From Trueperaceae bacterium (GTDB lineage: Bacteria > Deinococcota > Deinococci > Deinococcales > Trueperaceae), in the NCBI GenBank assembly GCA_002707365.1, contig PAMQ01000017.1, positions 114,500 to 178,499 of the forward strand: a stretch of DNA of 64,000 nucleotides, given 5' to 3'. Within the stretch, counting starts at the first letter, position 1, and every line of letters starts with the position of its first letter. The notes beneath the pieces were generated by a model, which saw nothing but the letters and a program-made list of their open reading frames with translations, was not told the DNA's origin and did not search any database. Shown here one piece after another: positions 27,019-37,121 of this stretch. Made by a program: the position numbers and the translations under genes.

Positions 27019-27168
27019 AAAAACTAATTCAAAGCGTCTTAGCCTCCTGTTATCCCCTCTAGCCGGTTTGCTGCTGGGATCGTTCTAAGAAAAACTAAAT
27101 ACAATTGAGATATTCGATGGTTAGCAAAATGCTGCACCTAGGTACAGGAATATGTGCCAAAAACCGTA

Positions 27169-27927
27169 CTAGAGTATGTGTTTTTTAGTAGGGCTCGGTA
27201 CTACCTCCAGAGCCTTCTTTACATTGACACATTCTTGGGCGTTTATGGATACTCGTCGTTTTGCCCAGCTTGCGGAGTTTGCCACTAATCGTAAAATTTC
27301 TTTGTTGTGGTAAATTGGCAGTGTTTCATGGCCCGGACGAACGTACACAACCCGTCCGTAGCCGCGTGACCAGGTGCATACACTTCGGAAGACTTCACCA
27401 CCCTGAAACCAAGACATCATTAATAGTTCATCTGGAGTTGGAATGTCGAATCTCTCACCATACATTTCTGTTTCCTTGATCTCAATATAATCACCAATAC
27501 CATCCATGATCGGATGGTTAGGTTGAAGGTTCCAAAGACGCTCTTTCTCATCCGCCTCTCGCCATTTTAATCCGCAACTGGTGCCCATTAGAAGTTTGAA
27601 AGGCTTGCTGAAATGAGCCGAATGCAAGCCAATGAATCCCATCCCATCAAGTACTTTTTCCTGTACCAATCTAGCGGTTTCGTCTGCAACCTGATTATGG
27701 GCTGCGTGTCCCCACCATATTAAAGTATCGGTTTGGTCGAGAATTTCCGGTCCGAGGCCATGATTTGGTTCCTTGAGGGTAGCAGTACGGATTGAAAAAT
27801 CGCCGAATTCAGATATTCCAGTCGCAAGTTGCTTATGAATGCCATCAGGGTAAATTGAACGAACCGTGTCATCCTTAAGTTCGTGCACATATTCGTTCCA
27901 GATCGTAACTCGGATGGGTTGACTCAT
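27169..27927 (-). CDS. ThuA-like domain protein
   Basis: 252-residue protein of the trehalose-utilisation ThuA family, a glutamine-amidotransferase-like fold. Seen: RVTIWNEYVHELKD start, LIWWGHAAHNQV (~70), GFIGLHSAHFSKPFKLLMG (~97), NHPIMDGIGDYIEIKETEMYGE and GRVVYVRPGHETLPIYHN. The His/Glu pattern suggests a metal or sugar site; role in disaccharide catabolism is known for Rhizobium ThuA but not for this subgroup. AGGAGT ribosome site seven bases before the ATG. Stand-alone. Confidence 0.85.
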   Translation of the reverse strand: MSQPIRVTIWNEYVHELKDDTVRSIYPDGIHKQLATGISEFGDFSIRTATLKEPNHGLGPEILDQTDTLIWWGHAAHNQVADETARLVQEKVLDGMGFIGLHSAHFSKPFKLLMGTSCGLKWREADEKERLWNLQPNHPIMDGIGDYIEIKETEMYGERFDIPTPDELLMMSWFQGGEVFRSVCTWSRGYGRVVYVRPGHETLPIYHNKEILRLVANSASWAKRRVSINAQECVNVKKALEVVPSPTKKHIL

Positions 27928-28094
27928 TGTTAACTCCTATAGAGCAATAAATGTTTAGGCCGCTCGTAAAGCCATTCTACGATGAGTTTTGTCTAGGTGC
28001 TATACGTTAGCGTAGGAACAAATCATACGAACCATACTGATCATAAATATGGACGTCTGGGTGAGGTGATTTTGGACCCGATCATTTTTATGAT

Positions 28095-29795
28095 TCAGTC
28101 AGTAACTGCTCCCTGGTCAGCACTTGAAACTAACCGTGCGTATTTGGCGAGTACTCCGCGCTGGTAACGTGCTGGTGGTTGTGACCATTGATTGCGTCTC
28201 GTTTCCAGTTCGTTTTCGTCTAGAGCAACAGATAGGCGGTTGTCTTTGGCGTCAATTGTAATTTCGTCACCTTCTTCGAGAAGGCCGATCGCACCACCAA
28301 CGTACGCTTCGGGGGCTACATGACCTACTACTAATCCGTAGGTTCCTCCCGAGAAGCGACCGTCTGTTATTAGTGCGACTGAATCTCCAAGACCCTTGCC
28401 AATGATAGCGCTTGTGGGAGATAGCATTTCCCTAATACCGGGCCCACCTTTGGGACCTTCATATCGAACCACGATTATGTCCCCAGCATTAATCTGATCT
28501 TCTAAGATCGCGGTCATGCAATCTTCCTCTGAGTTAAAGATTCGAGCTGGACCAGTGATTGCTGTGTATTTAAGTCCACTTGTTTTTGCCACAGCCCCGT
28601 CGGGCGCAAGGTTTCCTCGGAGAATGGCGAGATGGCCGTGGGTGTATTTGGGGCGGTCAATTGGTAGAACAACGTCTTGATCTTTTGGGGGCTTTGAAGG
28701 AATATCGCGAAGGTTCTCAGCTACGGTTTTTCCAGTTACTGTGAGACACTCACCGTTTAGCAAGCCTGAGTCGAGAAGCATTTTCATCACTAATGGAATG
28801 CCGCCGACTCGGTGTAGGTCTGTTGCGACATAACGTCCAGATGGTTTAAGGTCGGCAAAGTGCGGCGTGTCAAGGCGTATGCGTTCGAAGTCATCTAAGG
28901 AAAGCGGTATGTGTGCTGCGTGAGCAGCGGCTAGTAGGTGCAATACGGCATTTGTGGAGCCGCCGACAGCCATGACTACCCTTATTGCATTTTCAAAAGA
29001 TTCACTAGTCATAATGTCCCGGGTAGTAATGTCATCGTGAATCAGACGAATTAGTGCTTGGCCACTTAGTTCTGCTGAAATACGTTTTTCCTCATCTACG
29101 GCAGCCATTGTTGACGAGTATGGGAGGCTTAATCCCATTGCTTCGAAGGCAGATGACATTGTATTAGCTGTGTACATTCCCCCGCATGATCCTGCCCCTG
29201 GGCAAGCGTTATTCTCTATAGCTTTGAAGGTATCGAGTGAAATTCGGCCAGCACTATATTCCCCAACGGCCTCGAATGTACTGACGATAGTCAGGTCTTG
29301 ACCGTCATGTTTACCCGGTTTTATGGTACCCCCGTAAACGAATACTGATGGGATATCTAGCCTAGCCATTGCAATCATGCAGCCTGGCATGTTCTTGTCG
29401 CATCCGCCAATTGCCAATAAGCCATCCATACTCTGGCCACGACAAACGGTTTCGATCGAGTCAGCGATTACGTCTCGAGATACGAGGCTACATTTCATGC
29501 CCTCAGTGCCCATGCTAATTCCATCAGAGATAGTTATTGTTCCAAAGGTTTGGGGCATTCCGCCTGCATTCTTGAGGGCTAATTCGGTAGCCTCTGCAAG
29601 ACCACCGAGGCCAGAGTTGCATGGGGTTATGGTGCTGTGGCCATTAGCCACGCCAATTATCGGTTTGGTGAAATCACTATCTGTAAAACCTACAGCTCGA
29701 AGCATCGAACGATTAGGCGCTCTGTGATCCCCCTCAGTAACAACGGCGCTACGCCGATTGAGCTTTTTCGCATTGTGCGAGATTTTCTGAGCCAT
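28095..29795 (-). CDS. ilvD: Dihydroxy-acid dehydratase
   Basis: Third common step of valine and isoleucine synthesis (and leucine precursor). 566 residues; iron-sulfur Cys in [18 protein letters not shown] (~122) and [17 protein letters not shown] (~193), plus [20 protein letters not shown] and [21 protein letters not shown] near the C-terminus. GGAGG ribosome site. Near but separate from the leu genes on the same strand. Confidence 0.97.
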   Translation of the reverse strand: MAQKISHNAKKLNRRSAVVTEGDHRAPNRSMLRAVGFTDSDFTKPIIGVANGHSTITPCNSGLGGLAEATELALKNAGGMPQTFGTITISDGISMGTEGMKCSLVSRDVIADSIETVCRGQSMDGLLAIGGCDKNMPGCMIAMARLDIPSVFVYGGTIKPGKHDGQDLTIVSTFEAVGEYSAGRISLDTFKAIENNACPGAGSCGGMYTANTMSSAFEAMGLSLPYSSTMAAVDEEKRISAELSGQALIRLIHDDITTRDIMTSESFENAIRVVMAVGGSTNAVLHLLAAAHAAHIPLSLDDFERIRLDTPHFADLKPSGRYVATDLHRVGGIPLVMKMLLDSGLLNGECLTVTGKTVAENLRDIPSKPPKDQDVVLPIDRPKYTHGHLAILRGNLAPDGAVAKTSGLKYTAITGPARIFNSEEDCMTAILEDQINAGDIIVVRYEGPKGGPGIREMLSPTSAIIGKGLGDSVALITDGRFSGGTYGLVVGHVAPEAYVGGAIGLLEEGDEITIDAKDNRLSVALDENELETRRNQWSQPPARYQRGVLAKYARLVSSADQGAVTD

Positions 29796-29984
29796 TTAAT
29801 CCTCCACGTTTTATGTGAGCATTCTACCCGATACTCTTCCTGCCTCGTCCCTTAATGTTCCTGAGACCTTATGGTTAAAGTCATTTTTGATTAAATTGCG
29901 AATCTGGAAATCTGTAACCAGGTCAGGCGAGTATCGGGCTAGTAGGTCCAAATTTATATTTTCAATTGTGTGTTTTGCATAAGG
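29796..29984. other. Intergenic ilvD/aminotransferase
   Basis: 189 nt, no gene or clear terminator seen. Confidence 0.35.
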
Positions 29985-31169
29985 TTAAGCAAGGAACGAA
30001 TTGAGTCGTAATAACGCTTTGTCTAGGATAGTATCGTTCTTGCAAAAGGCAAACCGAACAAAAGCATCTCCGAGTTGAGCGTGTGCTTTGGAGTAAAAGG
30101 CGCTAGCTGGGATAGCTCCCACCCCAATACGTTCAGGCATTTCGTGACAAACCCGCAAGGAATTACCGTGGTTAAGTTCGCTGATGTTAGCCATGACATA
30201 ATAGCTACCATCCGGTACTAGTGGTTGGAAGGGTGTTTGTTGGAGACCTTTAATAAAGCGATCACGTTTCGCCAGATAAAAAGACCGGAGTTCAGAAAAG
30301 TAGTTGTTTTTGGTAGCGTATCGAATCATTTCTGATGCCGCGATTTGCAGGGGTGTAGCTACCGTAAAAGGTATCCATTGATGGGCTAAACGTAGGGCCT
30401 GAATCATCCATTCCGGCCCTATAGCCCAACCGATTTTCCAACCCGTGACTGAGAAAGTTTTTCCTAAGCTAGATATTGACAGGGTACGTTCCCAAGATCC
30501 CGGTCGAGTTGCTACATGCATGTGCGGCTTGTAAGCTATGTGTTCGTATACTTGATCGGTCACGATGTTGAAATCGAAGTGATCAGCCATCTCTACGATG
30601 GCATCGATCTCCTCTCCGCTAAAAATTTTCCCCGTTGGGTTGTGTGGGCTATTTAAAACCAATAAACGGGTGCGATTATTACAGGCCTTACGGAGTTTTG
30701 TTAGGTCTAAGTACCACTCTCCATCGGTAGTTGGTTGAAGTGGCACGTAGATGGGTTTTCCACCAGCCATGATCACGTCAGCCGGATATGCATCGTAAAA
30801 CGGTTCGATTACGATTACTTCGTCACCAGGGTTAACAAGAGCTTGGGTGATAGCGAAAAGAGCCTCAGTCGCACCAACAGTTACTTGAACATTTCTGATT
30901 GGGTCAAGCTGTCTGCCGATAAAGTCGCCGTACATTAAGGCTAGCTCATCGTTTAAAACTGCTTCTCCTGGTACTGGGGAGTATTGATGCGGTCCGGTGG
31001 CCGCACCTTGGAAAGCGTCAATTGCAAATGCAGGGGGGTTAAAATCAGGGAAGCCTTGGCCAAGATTAATAGCTTTGTGTTCGAGGGCCAATCTTGTAAA
31101 GGTAGTAAAAACGGTTTCGTCAAGAGATTGTATTCGCTGGCTTCTTGAGTCAGTAAATTGTCGTGGCAA
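29985..31169 (-). CDS. Class I/II PLP-dependent aminotransferase
   Basis: Fold type I aminotransferase of 394 residues. N-terminal AINLGQGFPDFNPP, the central VLNSPHNPTGKIFSGEEI, DQVYEHIAY and the PLP-binding Lys in SISSLGKTFSVTGWKIGWAIGP (~235). This subgroup resembles methionine/kynurenine-type aminotransferases (YbdL, MtnE-like). It begins 11 bases after leuB, so it is probably cotranscribed with the leu genes and may transaminate a branched or methionine-type keto acid; exact substrate is not decidable. Confidence 0.88.
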   Translation of the reverse strand: MPRQFTDSRSQRIQSLDETVFTTFTRLALEHKAINLGQGFPDFNPPAFAIDAFQGAATGPHQYSPVPGEAVLNDELALMYGDFIGRQLDPIRNVQVTVGATEALFAITQALVNPGDEVIVIEPFYDAYPADVIMAGGKPIYVPLQPTTDGEWYLDLTKLRKACNNRTRLLVLNSPHNPTGKIFSGEEIDAIVEMADHFDFNIVTDQVYEHIAYKPHMHVATRPGSWERTLSISSLGKTFSVTGWKIGWAIGPEWMIQALRLAHQWIPFTVATPLQIAASEMIRYATKNNYFSELRSFYLAKRDRFIKGLQQTPFQPLVPDGSYYVMANISELNHGNSLRVCHEMPERIGVGAIPASAFYSKAHAQLGDAFVRFAFCKNDTILDKALLRLNSFLA

Positions 31170-31180
31170 AGTAACAACAC

Positions 31181-32263
31181 CTACTGGTTCAGAGGTATTT
31201 GGTTTCGAAGGGCCTCGATTATTGCCTGGGTCATATCGGTTGTGGTTAGGTTGCCACCAAGGTCCTTTGTAGAACCTTTAGCTAGGGCAATTTGCACTGC
31301 GTTGTCAATCGCCTCGGCGGCTCCAGCCTGGCCACACCCGTAGCGAAGCATCATGGATACTGAAAGTATAGTTCCTACAGGGTTAGCGATTCCGGCGCCA
31401 GCAATATCCGGGGCGCTTCCATGGACTGGTTCGAAAAGGCCTATGTCCCCTCCTAGGCTAGCAGAAGGTAGGACCCCAATAGAACCTGGAATTACGGCTG
31501 CCAGGTCGGATAATATGTCGCCAAAAATATTGCCCGTTACTACAACGTCGAATTCTTTAGGAACCTGGACTATCTGCATAGCCGCGTTGTCTACATAAAG
31601 GTGCTCTAGGGTTATTTGGGGGAACTCACTCGCATGGACTCCTACGACAACGTCTCGCCAAAATTGTGACACGTCGAGGACATTAGCCTTGTCAACGTTA
31701 GTAACTTTGCCTGATCGCTGGATTGCACTTTCAAATGCAATACGAGCGATGCGTTCTACCTCATGTCGGTCATAAACCATTGTTGCAAGACCTTGGTCTT
31801 TTCTATTGTAAGAGGGTTTTCCAAAGTAAATTCCACCGGTTAATTCCCGAAGGATCAGCATGTCTGTTCCGGTAGCAACCTCTTCTCGAAGAGGGGATAG
31901 GTGTTCTAGGCCCGCAAAGACAGTGACTGGTCTCAGATTAGCAAATACACCAAGTAAACGACGGAGATTTAAGATGCCGGTTTCTACTCGTAACTCACGT
32001 GGCAATTGATTCCATGGGTGATCTCCAACAGGCCCTCCAGAAGAGCCCATAAGAACAGCGTCTGCATTTACAACGGCCGCCCTTGTCTGTTCGGGTAGCG
32101 GATCCCCGAAATTTTCCACAGCACCACCACCAAATGGGTAGCTTGTCACGTCGACTTCGAAGTCAAATATTGTGCTAGACACCTCAAGGATTTCAAGGGC
32201 AGCGTTTATCACCTCAGGACCAATAAAATCTCCGGGTAGGACAGCTATTTTCTTAGGTTCCAT
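31181..32263 (-). CDS. leuB: 3-isopropylmalate dehydrogenase
   Basis: Oxidative decarboxylation in leucine synthesis. 360 residues; LRELTGGIYFGKPSYN (~137), TNVDKANVLDVSQFWRDVV (~187), YVDNAAMQIVQVPKEFDVVVTGNIFGDILSDL and EPVHGSAPDIAGAGIANPVGTILS are the family signatures, and the NAD-type sequence near GSAPDIAG supports LeuB over isocitrate dehydrogenase. Lies 92 nt after leuD in the same direction. Confidence 0.97.
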   Translation of the reverse strand: MEPKKIAVLPGDFIGPEVINAALEILEVSSTIFDFEVDVTSYPFGGGAVENFGDPLPEQTRAAVVNADAVLMGSSGGPVGDHPWNQLPRELRVETGILNLRRLLGVFANLRPVTVFAGLEHLSPLREEVATGTDMLILRELTGGIYFGKPSYNRKDQGLATMVYDRHEVERIARIAFESAIQRSGKVTNVDKANVLDVSQFWRDVVVGVHASEFPQITLEHLYVDNAAMQIVQVPKEFDVVVTGNIFGDILSDLAAVIPGSIGVLPSASLGGDIGLFEPVHGSAPDIAGAGIANPVGTILSVSMMLRYGCGQAGAAEAIDNAVQIALAKGSTKDLGGNLTTTDMTQAIIEALRNQIPLNQ

Positions 32264-32355
32264 CTCTTATCTCCCTCACGCTATTTTCTTTGTGGTTAGT
32301 ACCAAAACAATGGCGATGCGACAGGTTTCGGATATTAATCGGTTGAATATTTTGT

Positions 32356-32961
32356 TTAGTCACTAAGATAAGATAGAGAAGAAGCAGTTTCAGTCACCGC
32401 TGGCATTCCTTCTAATAGGTCGGCGATAGGATCCCAGCGCCCAGCCAGGAAAGCAGACTGGGTGCCTTCTGGAAGGTAAACTGAGACAGTCTCCTTATCA
32501 AAATTAAGGCTCAGATCTTCGATATTCAAGGTTGCTATGCTTTCTGGCCTATCAGATGTTAGCGTGGCTAGGCGTTGAATGTCTGAAGCAGATGCTTGGA
32601 AGCATGGAAGACCTAACGTAGTACTGTTTCCAAAGAAAATCTCAGCGAAACTTACAGCTATTATTGCTCGAATGCCGTATCTATAGATAGCTTGGGGAGC
32701 ATGTTCACGGGACGAACCACAGCCAAAATTACTACCTCCAAGAAGAATTGTCGATTTGGCGAACCGACGGTCGTTCAGGGGGTGTGTTTTTTCGTTACCA
32801 TCGGCATCAAATCGTTCGTCCTCGAACAAGTGGTCACCCAGACCATCAAAAGTAACGCATTTTAAAAATCTAGCAGGGATGATGCGATCAGTGTCAGTAT
32901 CGTCTCCTAAAACTGGTACGCATTGTCCTGCGATGACTCTCAGTGGCTTAAGGCTACTCAT
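32356..32961 (-). CDS. leuD: 3-isopropylmalate dehydratase small subunit
   Basis: Swivel domain of isopropylmalate isomerase. 201 residues with DTDTDRIIPARFLK (~20) and ILLGGSNFGCGSSREHAPQA (~72). Its ATG shares one base with the leuC stop (TAATG), so the pair is coupled. Confidence 0.97.
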   Translation of the reverse strand: MSSLKPLRVIAGQCVPVLGDDTDTDRIIPARFLKCVTFDGLGDHLFEDERFDADGNEKTHPLNDRRFAKSTILLGGSNFGCGSSREHAPQAIYRYGIRAIIAVSFAEIFFGNSTTLGLPCFQASASDIQRLATLTSDRPESIATLNIEDLSLNFDKETVSVYLPEGTQSAFLAGRWDPIADLLEGMPAVTETASSLSYLSD

Positions 32962-34385
32962 TATGCTCCTCCCGTGACATCAAAAACTGACCGCGCGTCA
33001 CTTATGGTTCCGGTAATTGCGGCAGCAGCTACCATTACCGGACTCATGAGTATGGTTCGACCAGTTGGACTACCTTGACGGCCTTTGAAGTTGCGGTTGG
33101 AAGAGCTAGCGCAAAGTTGGTCGCCTATCAGCTTATCTGGGTTCATTGCTAGGCACATTGAGCAGCCTGCCTCCCGCCATTCGAAACCAGCTTCTCGAAA
33201 AATTCGATCAATTCCAAGCTCTTCGCAAGCTGCCTTTACAAGTTGAGACCCGGGTACAGCTATAGCTTTTACCCCGGGTTGAACATGATGGCCCTTCAGC
33301 AATTGAGCGACCTCTAAAAAATCTGAAAGACGTCCGTTGGTACAACTACCTAAGAAAGCAACATCGACCGGAGTTCCAGCAATTGGAAGCCCAGGCGACA
33401 GTTTCATGTGTTCGAGGGCCTCAGCTACGCTTTCACGGTCTTCGGGCTGAGAACCTTCAACAGTTGGAATAGATTCATCAATAAAAATAGCTTGTCCGGG
33501 ATTTATTCCCCAGGTAACGGTGGGAGCGATTTCTGAAGCCTGAATTTCTATGTAGTCATCGTAATGACAGTTGGGATCAGAGGCAAAAGAGCTCCAAAGC
33601 TCAATAGTTTGTTCCCATTTGTTTCCATTTGGAGCATATGGGCGACCTTTTAGGAAATCGAAGGTTGTCTTATCAGGATTTACGTATCCACAGCGGGCGC
33701 CGCCCTCAATTGACATGTTGCACACTGTCATGCGCTCTTCCATTGTCATGCGGTCGAAAACCTCGCCACCGTACTCATACGCAAAACCAAGTCCTCCCTT
33801 TACCCCAAGGTGCCGAATTATGTGCAGGATTACGTCCTTGGCGAAAACCCCTGGTGGCAGTTGGCCATTCACTTCAATCCGTCGTACTTTTAGTTTGGAT
33901 ACGGCAAGAGTCTGAGTCGCGAGGATATCCCGCACTTGACTAGTTCCGATACCTATTGCGATCGCTCCGAATGCTCCGTGTGTACTAGTGTGGGAGTCCC
34001 CGCACGCAATTGTGGTACCAGGTTGGGTGATTCCCTGTTCTGGACCAACCATATGCGCTATTCCTTGCTTCCCGCTGGGGAGATCGAATAGTTTGATGCC
34101 GTACTGGTCGCAGTTAGCACGTAATTCAGTAATCATCTCATTTGCCAACGAGTCTTCGAATGGTTCAAGTTGCGAAATAGTTGGAACGATATGGTCAACC
34201 GTAGCGAATGTGCGTCCGGGCATTTTGACTGATAGATCAAGGTCGCGGAGCATTCCGAAGGCTTGAGGGCTAGTAACTTCATGGATCAGGTGGGTTCCGA
34301 TTAAAAGTTGAGTCTGTCCATTTGGGAGGGTTCTTACAGTGTGTTTATCCCAAACCTTCTCGAATAGGTTTTTTGCTTTGGACAT
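32961..34385 (-). CDS. leuC: 3-isopropylmalate dehydratase large subunit
   Basis: Aconitase-fold subunit with the 4Fe-4S cluster. 474 residues; [20 protein letters not shown] (~130), cluster Cys in [13 protein letters not shown] (~347) and [12 protein letters not shown] (~409), and the substrate segment [17 protein letters not shown]. The ATG is preceded by AGGAGGG. First gene of leuC-leuD-leuB-aminotransferase; no leuA in the window. Confidence 0.97.
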   Translation of the reverse strand: MSKAKNLFEKVWDKHTVRTLPNGQTQLLIGTHLIHEVTSPQAFGMLRDLDLSVKMPGRTFATVDHIVPTISQLEPFEDSLANEMITELRANCDQYGIKLFDLPSGKQGIAHMVGPEQGITQPGTTIACGDSHTSTHGAFGAIAIGIGTSQVRDILATQTLAVSKLKVRRIEVNGQLPPGVFAKDVILHIIRHLGVKGGLGFAYEYGGEVFDRMTMEERMTVCNMSIEGGARCGYVNPDKTTFDFLKGRPYAPNGNKWEQTIELWSSFASDPNCHYDDYIEIQASEIAPTVTWGINPGQAIFIDESIPTVEGSQPEDRESVAEALEHMKLSPGLPIAGTPVDVAFLGSCTNGRLSDFLEVAQLLKGHHVQPGVKAIAVPGSQLVKAACEELGIDRIFREAGFEWREAGCSMCLAMNPDKLIGDQLCASSSNRNFKGRQGSPTGRTILMSPVMVAAAAITGTISDARSVFDVTGGA

Positions 34386-34785
34386 TGTTACCCTCCTATA
34401 ATTATGTGTTTCACTGGGTTAATCATTATTTCAATCTTAAGTTTACCTAACTCGTGATAAGTACGAACCAATTGTGAATATCGGACTCTAGCTACTGATA
34501 ACGTAAAAGTACGATCTACTAATACTGAGTGAAAAGCGGACCGGTTATTGGTCACGGCGTCACCGGCAAGCATAGCGCAGGGTATACGGAACCAAAGGGA
34601 GCTGTCAAACAATCTGCTTGAACATTTATGGGGGTTGCGGCGAAGGCTGAAGAAGTATTGTCTGGGTTAGCTTTATTAAGAAACTCGACTGTATATATTC
34701 AGTATTTGTTGTTCAACAAACAAGTCCGCGCTAGCTCCCAATATGATAATTTCCTGGGCACTCTTGTAGGATTTTGAGAAAAGGC
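34386..34785. other. leu operon leader and intergenic region
   Basis: 400 nt. The minus-strand promoter at 34581-34608 would give a leader of about 190 nt before leuC. An open frame of 74 codons lies in it but has no ribosome site and no Leu-rich run, so I do not call a leader peptide. No T-box motif was found. Confidence 0.4.
34581..34608 (-). promoter_or_regulatory. Promoter of leuCDB
   Basis: TTGACA (34603-34608) and TATACC (34581-34586) on the minus strand with 16-nt spacing, facing leuC. Confidence 0.6.
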
Positions 34786-35265
34786 TTAGGGCCTTCTTAC
34801 GATAATGTTTTCGAATTTCCGGAGTAGACGAGTGTGTGGAAGGCGGCCTGCAGTAAGAGGACGGACAAGAATTGAAAATATGCCTGTGATGTTGGCTCCA
34901 AGTACATCGGTAAAAAGTTGATCACCTAGCATCGCAGTCTCAGACGGTTGATGTCCGAGTCGTTTCAAGCCTCTCTTAAAAGCGAAGGAAAACGGCTTTC
35001 CTACCAAAGCTACCCCATCGACTCCAAGATTATTCGCCCAATAATGAACTCTTTCGGGTTGGCCGTTGCTTAGGATTAATATAGCGATATCGTCTTTCTT
35101 TAATGTTTTAAACCAGCTCTTAAAGGACGGAGCCATTAAGGAACTATTGGATGGGATAACGGTATCATCAAGGTCCACCATAAGGGCAGATTTGCCGTGA
35201 CTCTTGAGTAACGTTGAGTCCACTTCATAGGCAGCCTCAACCAAAAGATCAGGCTTCAATAACAT
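34786..35265 (-). CDS. YqeG-family HAD IIIA-type phosphatase
   Basis: About 159 residues. HAD motifs: ALMVDLDDTVIPSNS (nucleophile DxD, ~28-36), LILSNGQPER (motif II, ~66), GKPFSFAFKRGLKRLG (motif III Lys) and AMLGDQLFTDVLGAN (motif IV). Resembles the YqeG/GEP4 group of phosphatidylglycerophosphate phosphatase-like enzymes; substrate unproven. Start at ATG 35265 fits the family; GTG 35280 adds five residues. Confidence 0.85.
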   Translation of the reverse strand: MLLKPDLLVEAAYEVDSTLLKSHGKSALMVDLDDTVIPSNSSLMAPSFKSWFKTLKKDDIAILILSNGQPERVHYWANNLGVDGVALVGKPFSFAFKRGLKRLGHQPSETAMLGDQLFTDVLGANITGIFSILVRPLTAGRLPHTRLLRKFENIIVRRP

Positions 35266-35439
35266 GGTGGACTTTAGCACGAATATTTAGGTTGGAGAGC
35301 CAACGGATGGTTGACGTTTGCATCTCGCCTAGCTCTGGCTTGGAATTGATTAGCATTTGAGATAGACGGCTGGCAGTCGGTATGTAAATTAAGGTTTTGA
35401 TAGGTTAGTTGTTGAGTTTGGCTGGTAAACTACTATCTA

Positions 35440-36321
35440 TCAGGTTTCCGTAGAAAGGCTAAGTATTTCTTGTAATAATTTGACAAAACTCTCGTCATCA
35501 TCTAGCCAAGGATAATGCCCACCTTCGATTAGGCTCATTAGGGAATTGGGCATTTGTTGAAGTCCTGCTTCTAATTGATCGGGATATATTGTTTGGTCGT
35601 TGCGGCTTCCAAGAAAAAATGTTGGTGTCGAGATTGCTTTAAGAATCTCGAGGGCGTCCAATTGCCATGTTCCGTGAAGCTCTGCCTGAGTTTGAGGGCC
35701 TAGAAGGGCTGTGCTATCACTGTGTTCTAGCTGTAGCCGAGAGGCAGGGTTAGGAAATTCGAGAGCATCGAAAAGCTTTTTAGGGTTTACCCATTGGAAA
35801 GCTTGATTCGTTGCCTCTATTGGGTCATGAACTGCAGTGTTGGATAAAATCTCTTCATTAGGGAGGGCTTCTTCTAAATGACCGCTAAGTTTCGCAGCGT
35901 GGCGTTGAAGTGTGCGGCTAAGTAGTGGCATAGATAGCCAAGGATTTATTAGGATTAGTTGCGTAAAACGTTCTGGAGAATCTAACGCTGCCCTAGCCCC
36001 AATTTGGGCGCCGAATCCATGTGCAATTAATGCAGCCCGTTCAATTTCAAGTGAATCAAGAACGACTTTAACGTCGTTGACCAAATTGTCAACCGTAAAG
36101 TCATTTTCCGTATAGCTGCGGCCCCCACCACGTTGATCGGCATAAATCATTTGATAAGACTCCAACTCCTCGCCCATCAAATCGCGAAATGAATGACTGT
36201 TGTAACCTGGTCCTCCGTGTAAAAAATAGATCGGTTCTCCTTCTTTAGGTCCAACAAGTTCAACGTAAAGGTCGGCATCTGCGCACGTGATGTGGAAAGG
36301 CTGGTCGAGAAACACTATCAC
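35440..36321 (-). CDS. Alpha/beta-hydrolase (prolyl iminopeptidase-like), nucleophile Ser replaced by Gly
   Basis: 293 residues with the alpha/beta-hydrolase layout: oxyanion HGGPG at 35-39, ADQRGGGRSY (~61), a helical cap at ~130-200, Asp242 in GSRNDQTI and His269 in EGGHYPW. At the nucleophile elbow the sequence is AHGFGAQIG, with Gly102 where the family has Ser, so the Ser-Asp-His triad is broken although Asp and His remain. Either a non-hydrolytic homologue or a binding protein. Overlaps the upstream small gene by four bases (ATGA). Confidence 0.8.
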   Translation of the reverse strand: MIVFLDQPFHITCADADLYVELVGPKEGEPIYFLHGGPGYNSHSFRDLMGEELESYQMIYADQRGGGRSYTENDFTVDNLVNDVKVVLDSLEIERAALIAHGFGAQIGARAALDSPERFTQLILINPWLSMPLLSRTLQRHAAKLSGHLEEALPNEEILSNTAVHDPIEATNQAFQWVNPKKLFDALEFPNPASRLQLEHSDSTALLGPQTQAELHGTWQLDALEILKAISTPTFFLGSRNDQTIYPDQLEAGLQQMPNSLMSLIEGGHYPWLDDDESFVKLLQEILSLSTET

Positions 36322-36545
36322 TCCACCCCTACTTCCTTAGCAACTTTAAAAACCCACACCTTAGGACCTTTGGGAGTGTTTTGCAAGGCATGAGGAAAGC
36401 TGCATTGGAGCAAATAGAGGTTGGGCTGACTAACGCTTCGAAGGACGCCCTGGGAGACAGCTCCCTGGGATAATAAATCCCGTTCAATGACTTTAAGAGC
36501 GCGGTAGGCATCTGGTTCGTTCAGTTCAAAAAAATAGGTCCACAT
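36318..36545 (-). CDS. Small uncharacterised protein
   Basis: 75 residues starting MWTYFFELNEPDAYRALKVI, with a pattern of alternating strands and one helix that could be a small ferredoxin-like (dimeric alpha-beta barrel) fold; I do not recognise the family. Overlap with the hydrolase downstream and a TACACT -10 box seven bases upstream of its ATG support it as the first gene of a two-gene operon. Confidence 0.6.
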   Translation of the reverse strand: MWTYFFELNEPDAYRALKVIERDLLSQGAVSQGVLRSVSQPNLYLLQCSFPHALQNTPKGPKVWVFKVAKEVGVE

Positions 36546-36552
36546 TACTCTC

Positions 36553-36558
36553 AGTGTA
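36553..36558 (-). promoter_or_regulatory. -10 box, leaderless small gene/hydrolase operon
   Basis: TACACT on the minus strand, seven bases before the ATG at 36545. Confidence 0.45.
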
Positions 36559-36631
36559 TCCTTCGCATAAAATTGAGGCTTATTAATGGCGGGTTTTGCA
36601 TATGGTAATCTCCCCGTGATTTTAGAGTGGG

Positions 36632-36772
36632 TTGCCGGCTAAACCGTTGAACGGTTTTGGCGTTAAGTCCCGGAGGTACGCCCTAGGATTGTTGATAGTT
36701 GGTACGGTTATCGCGCTAGGACTGCTCGATGGACACATAATAGACCCAAAAGAAGGAGCCTACCAGAACTGA
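36632..36772 (+). CDS. Candidate single-span small membrane protein
   Basis: An open frame of 46 codons from TTG 36632 that encodes a basic N-terminus (PAKPLNGFGVKSRRY), one hydrophobic helix (ALGLLIVGTVIALGLL) and a short acidic tail ending DPKEGAYQN. Positive-inside charge arrangement and helix length fit a real membrane peptide. Against it: TTG start, no clear ribosome site, short length. Precedes the DUF4258 candidate on the same strand by 48 nt. Confidence 0.3.
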   Translation: MPAKPLNGFGVKSRRYALGLLIVGTVIALGLLDGHIIDPKEGAYQN

Positions 36773-36820
36773 GGTCGCTGATTAAGAGAGGGAGATACCG
36801 TTAGGCAAACATGTGCATAC

Positions 36821-37051
36821 ATGCATGCGGTCAGTGAAGGAACTACAGAACCTGACATAGTGAAGACGATCCTCTATGGTCGAGAGCTTATTCGTTACTG
36901 GGAAGACGAGAGATTGCTTGCCTTTGGTTGCATTGCTTTTATTAAAACGGTTAAGAAGCCTCTTCACGTTGTACTTGAATTCAGTAAACCAAAATGGGTC
37001 GACGTAGAGAGAGCCTTTATGGCTCCTGATCCACACCGGGTTACGTCCTGA
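36821..37051 (+). CDS. DUF4258-like small protein
   Basis: 76 residues. The pattern HA-x-IVKTILYGRELI, LLAFGCIAFI, PLHVVLEF and a final AFMAPDPHR resembles the DUF4258 domain (conserved His-Ala, then a PLHVV strand and a TxYxPDP end), a small fold often found in toxin-like or stand-alone proteins. The ATG at 36821 is the only ATG in frame; the family's conserved His would be residue 2, so the N-terminus may be short. A 100-codon frame on the other strand is the competing reading. Confidence 0.5.
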   Translation: MHAVSEGTTEPDIVKTILYGRELIRYWEDERLLAFGCIAFIKTVKKPLHVVLEFSKPKWVDVERAFMAPDPHRVTS

Positions 37052-37121
37052 GAGTGCCTTGCGTAAATTATTAGGTACGATCAAAACTCGGCATGTGCCA
37101 AAATTGGCGGTACAAAATAGT

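Noticed and set aside
34388..34612. 74-codon open frame in front of leuC as a leucine leader peptide
   Set aside because: No run of Leu codons, no ribosome site, and it spans the predicted leader and promoter; most likely chance.
36782..37084. 100-codon minus-strand frame opposite the DUF4258-like gene
   Set aside because: No recognisable domain or ribosome site, whereas the plus strand resembles a known family.
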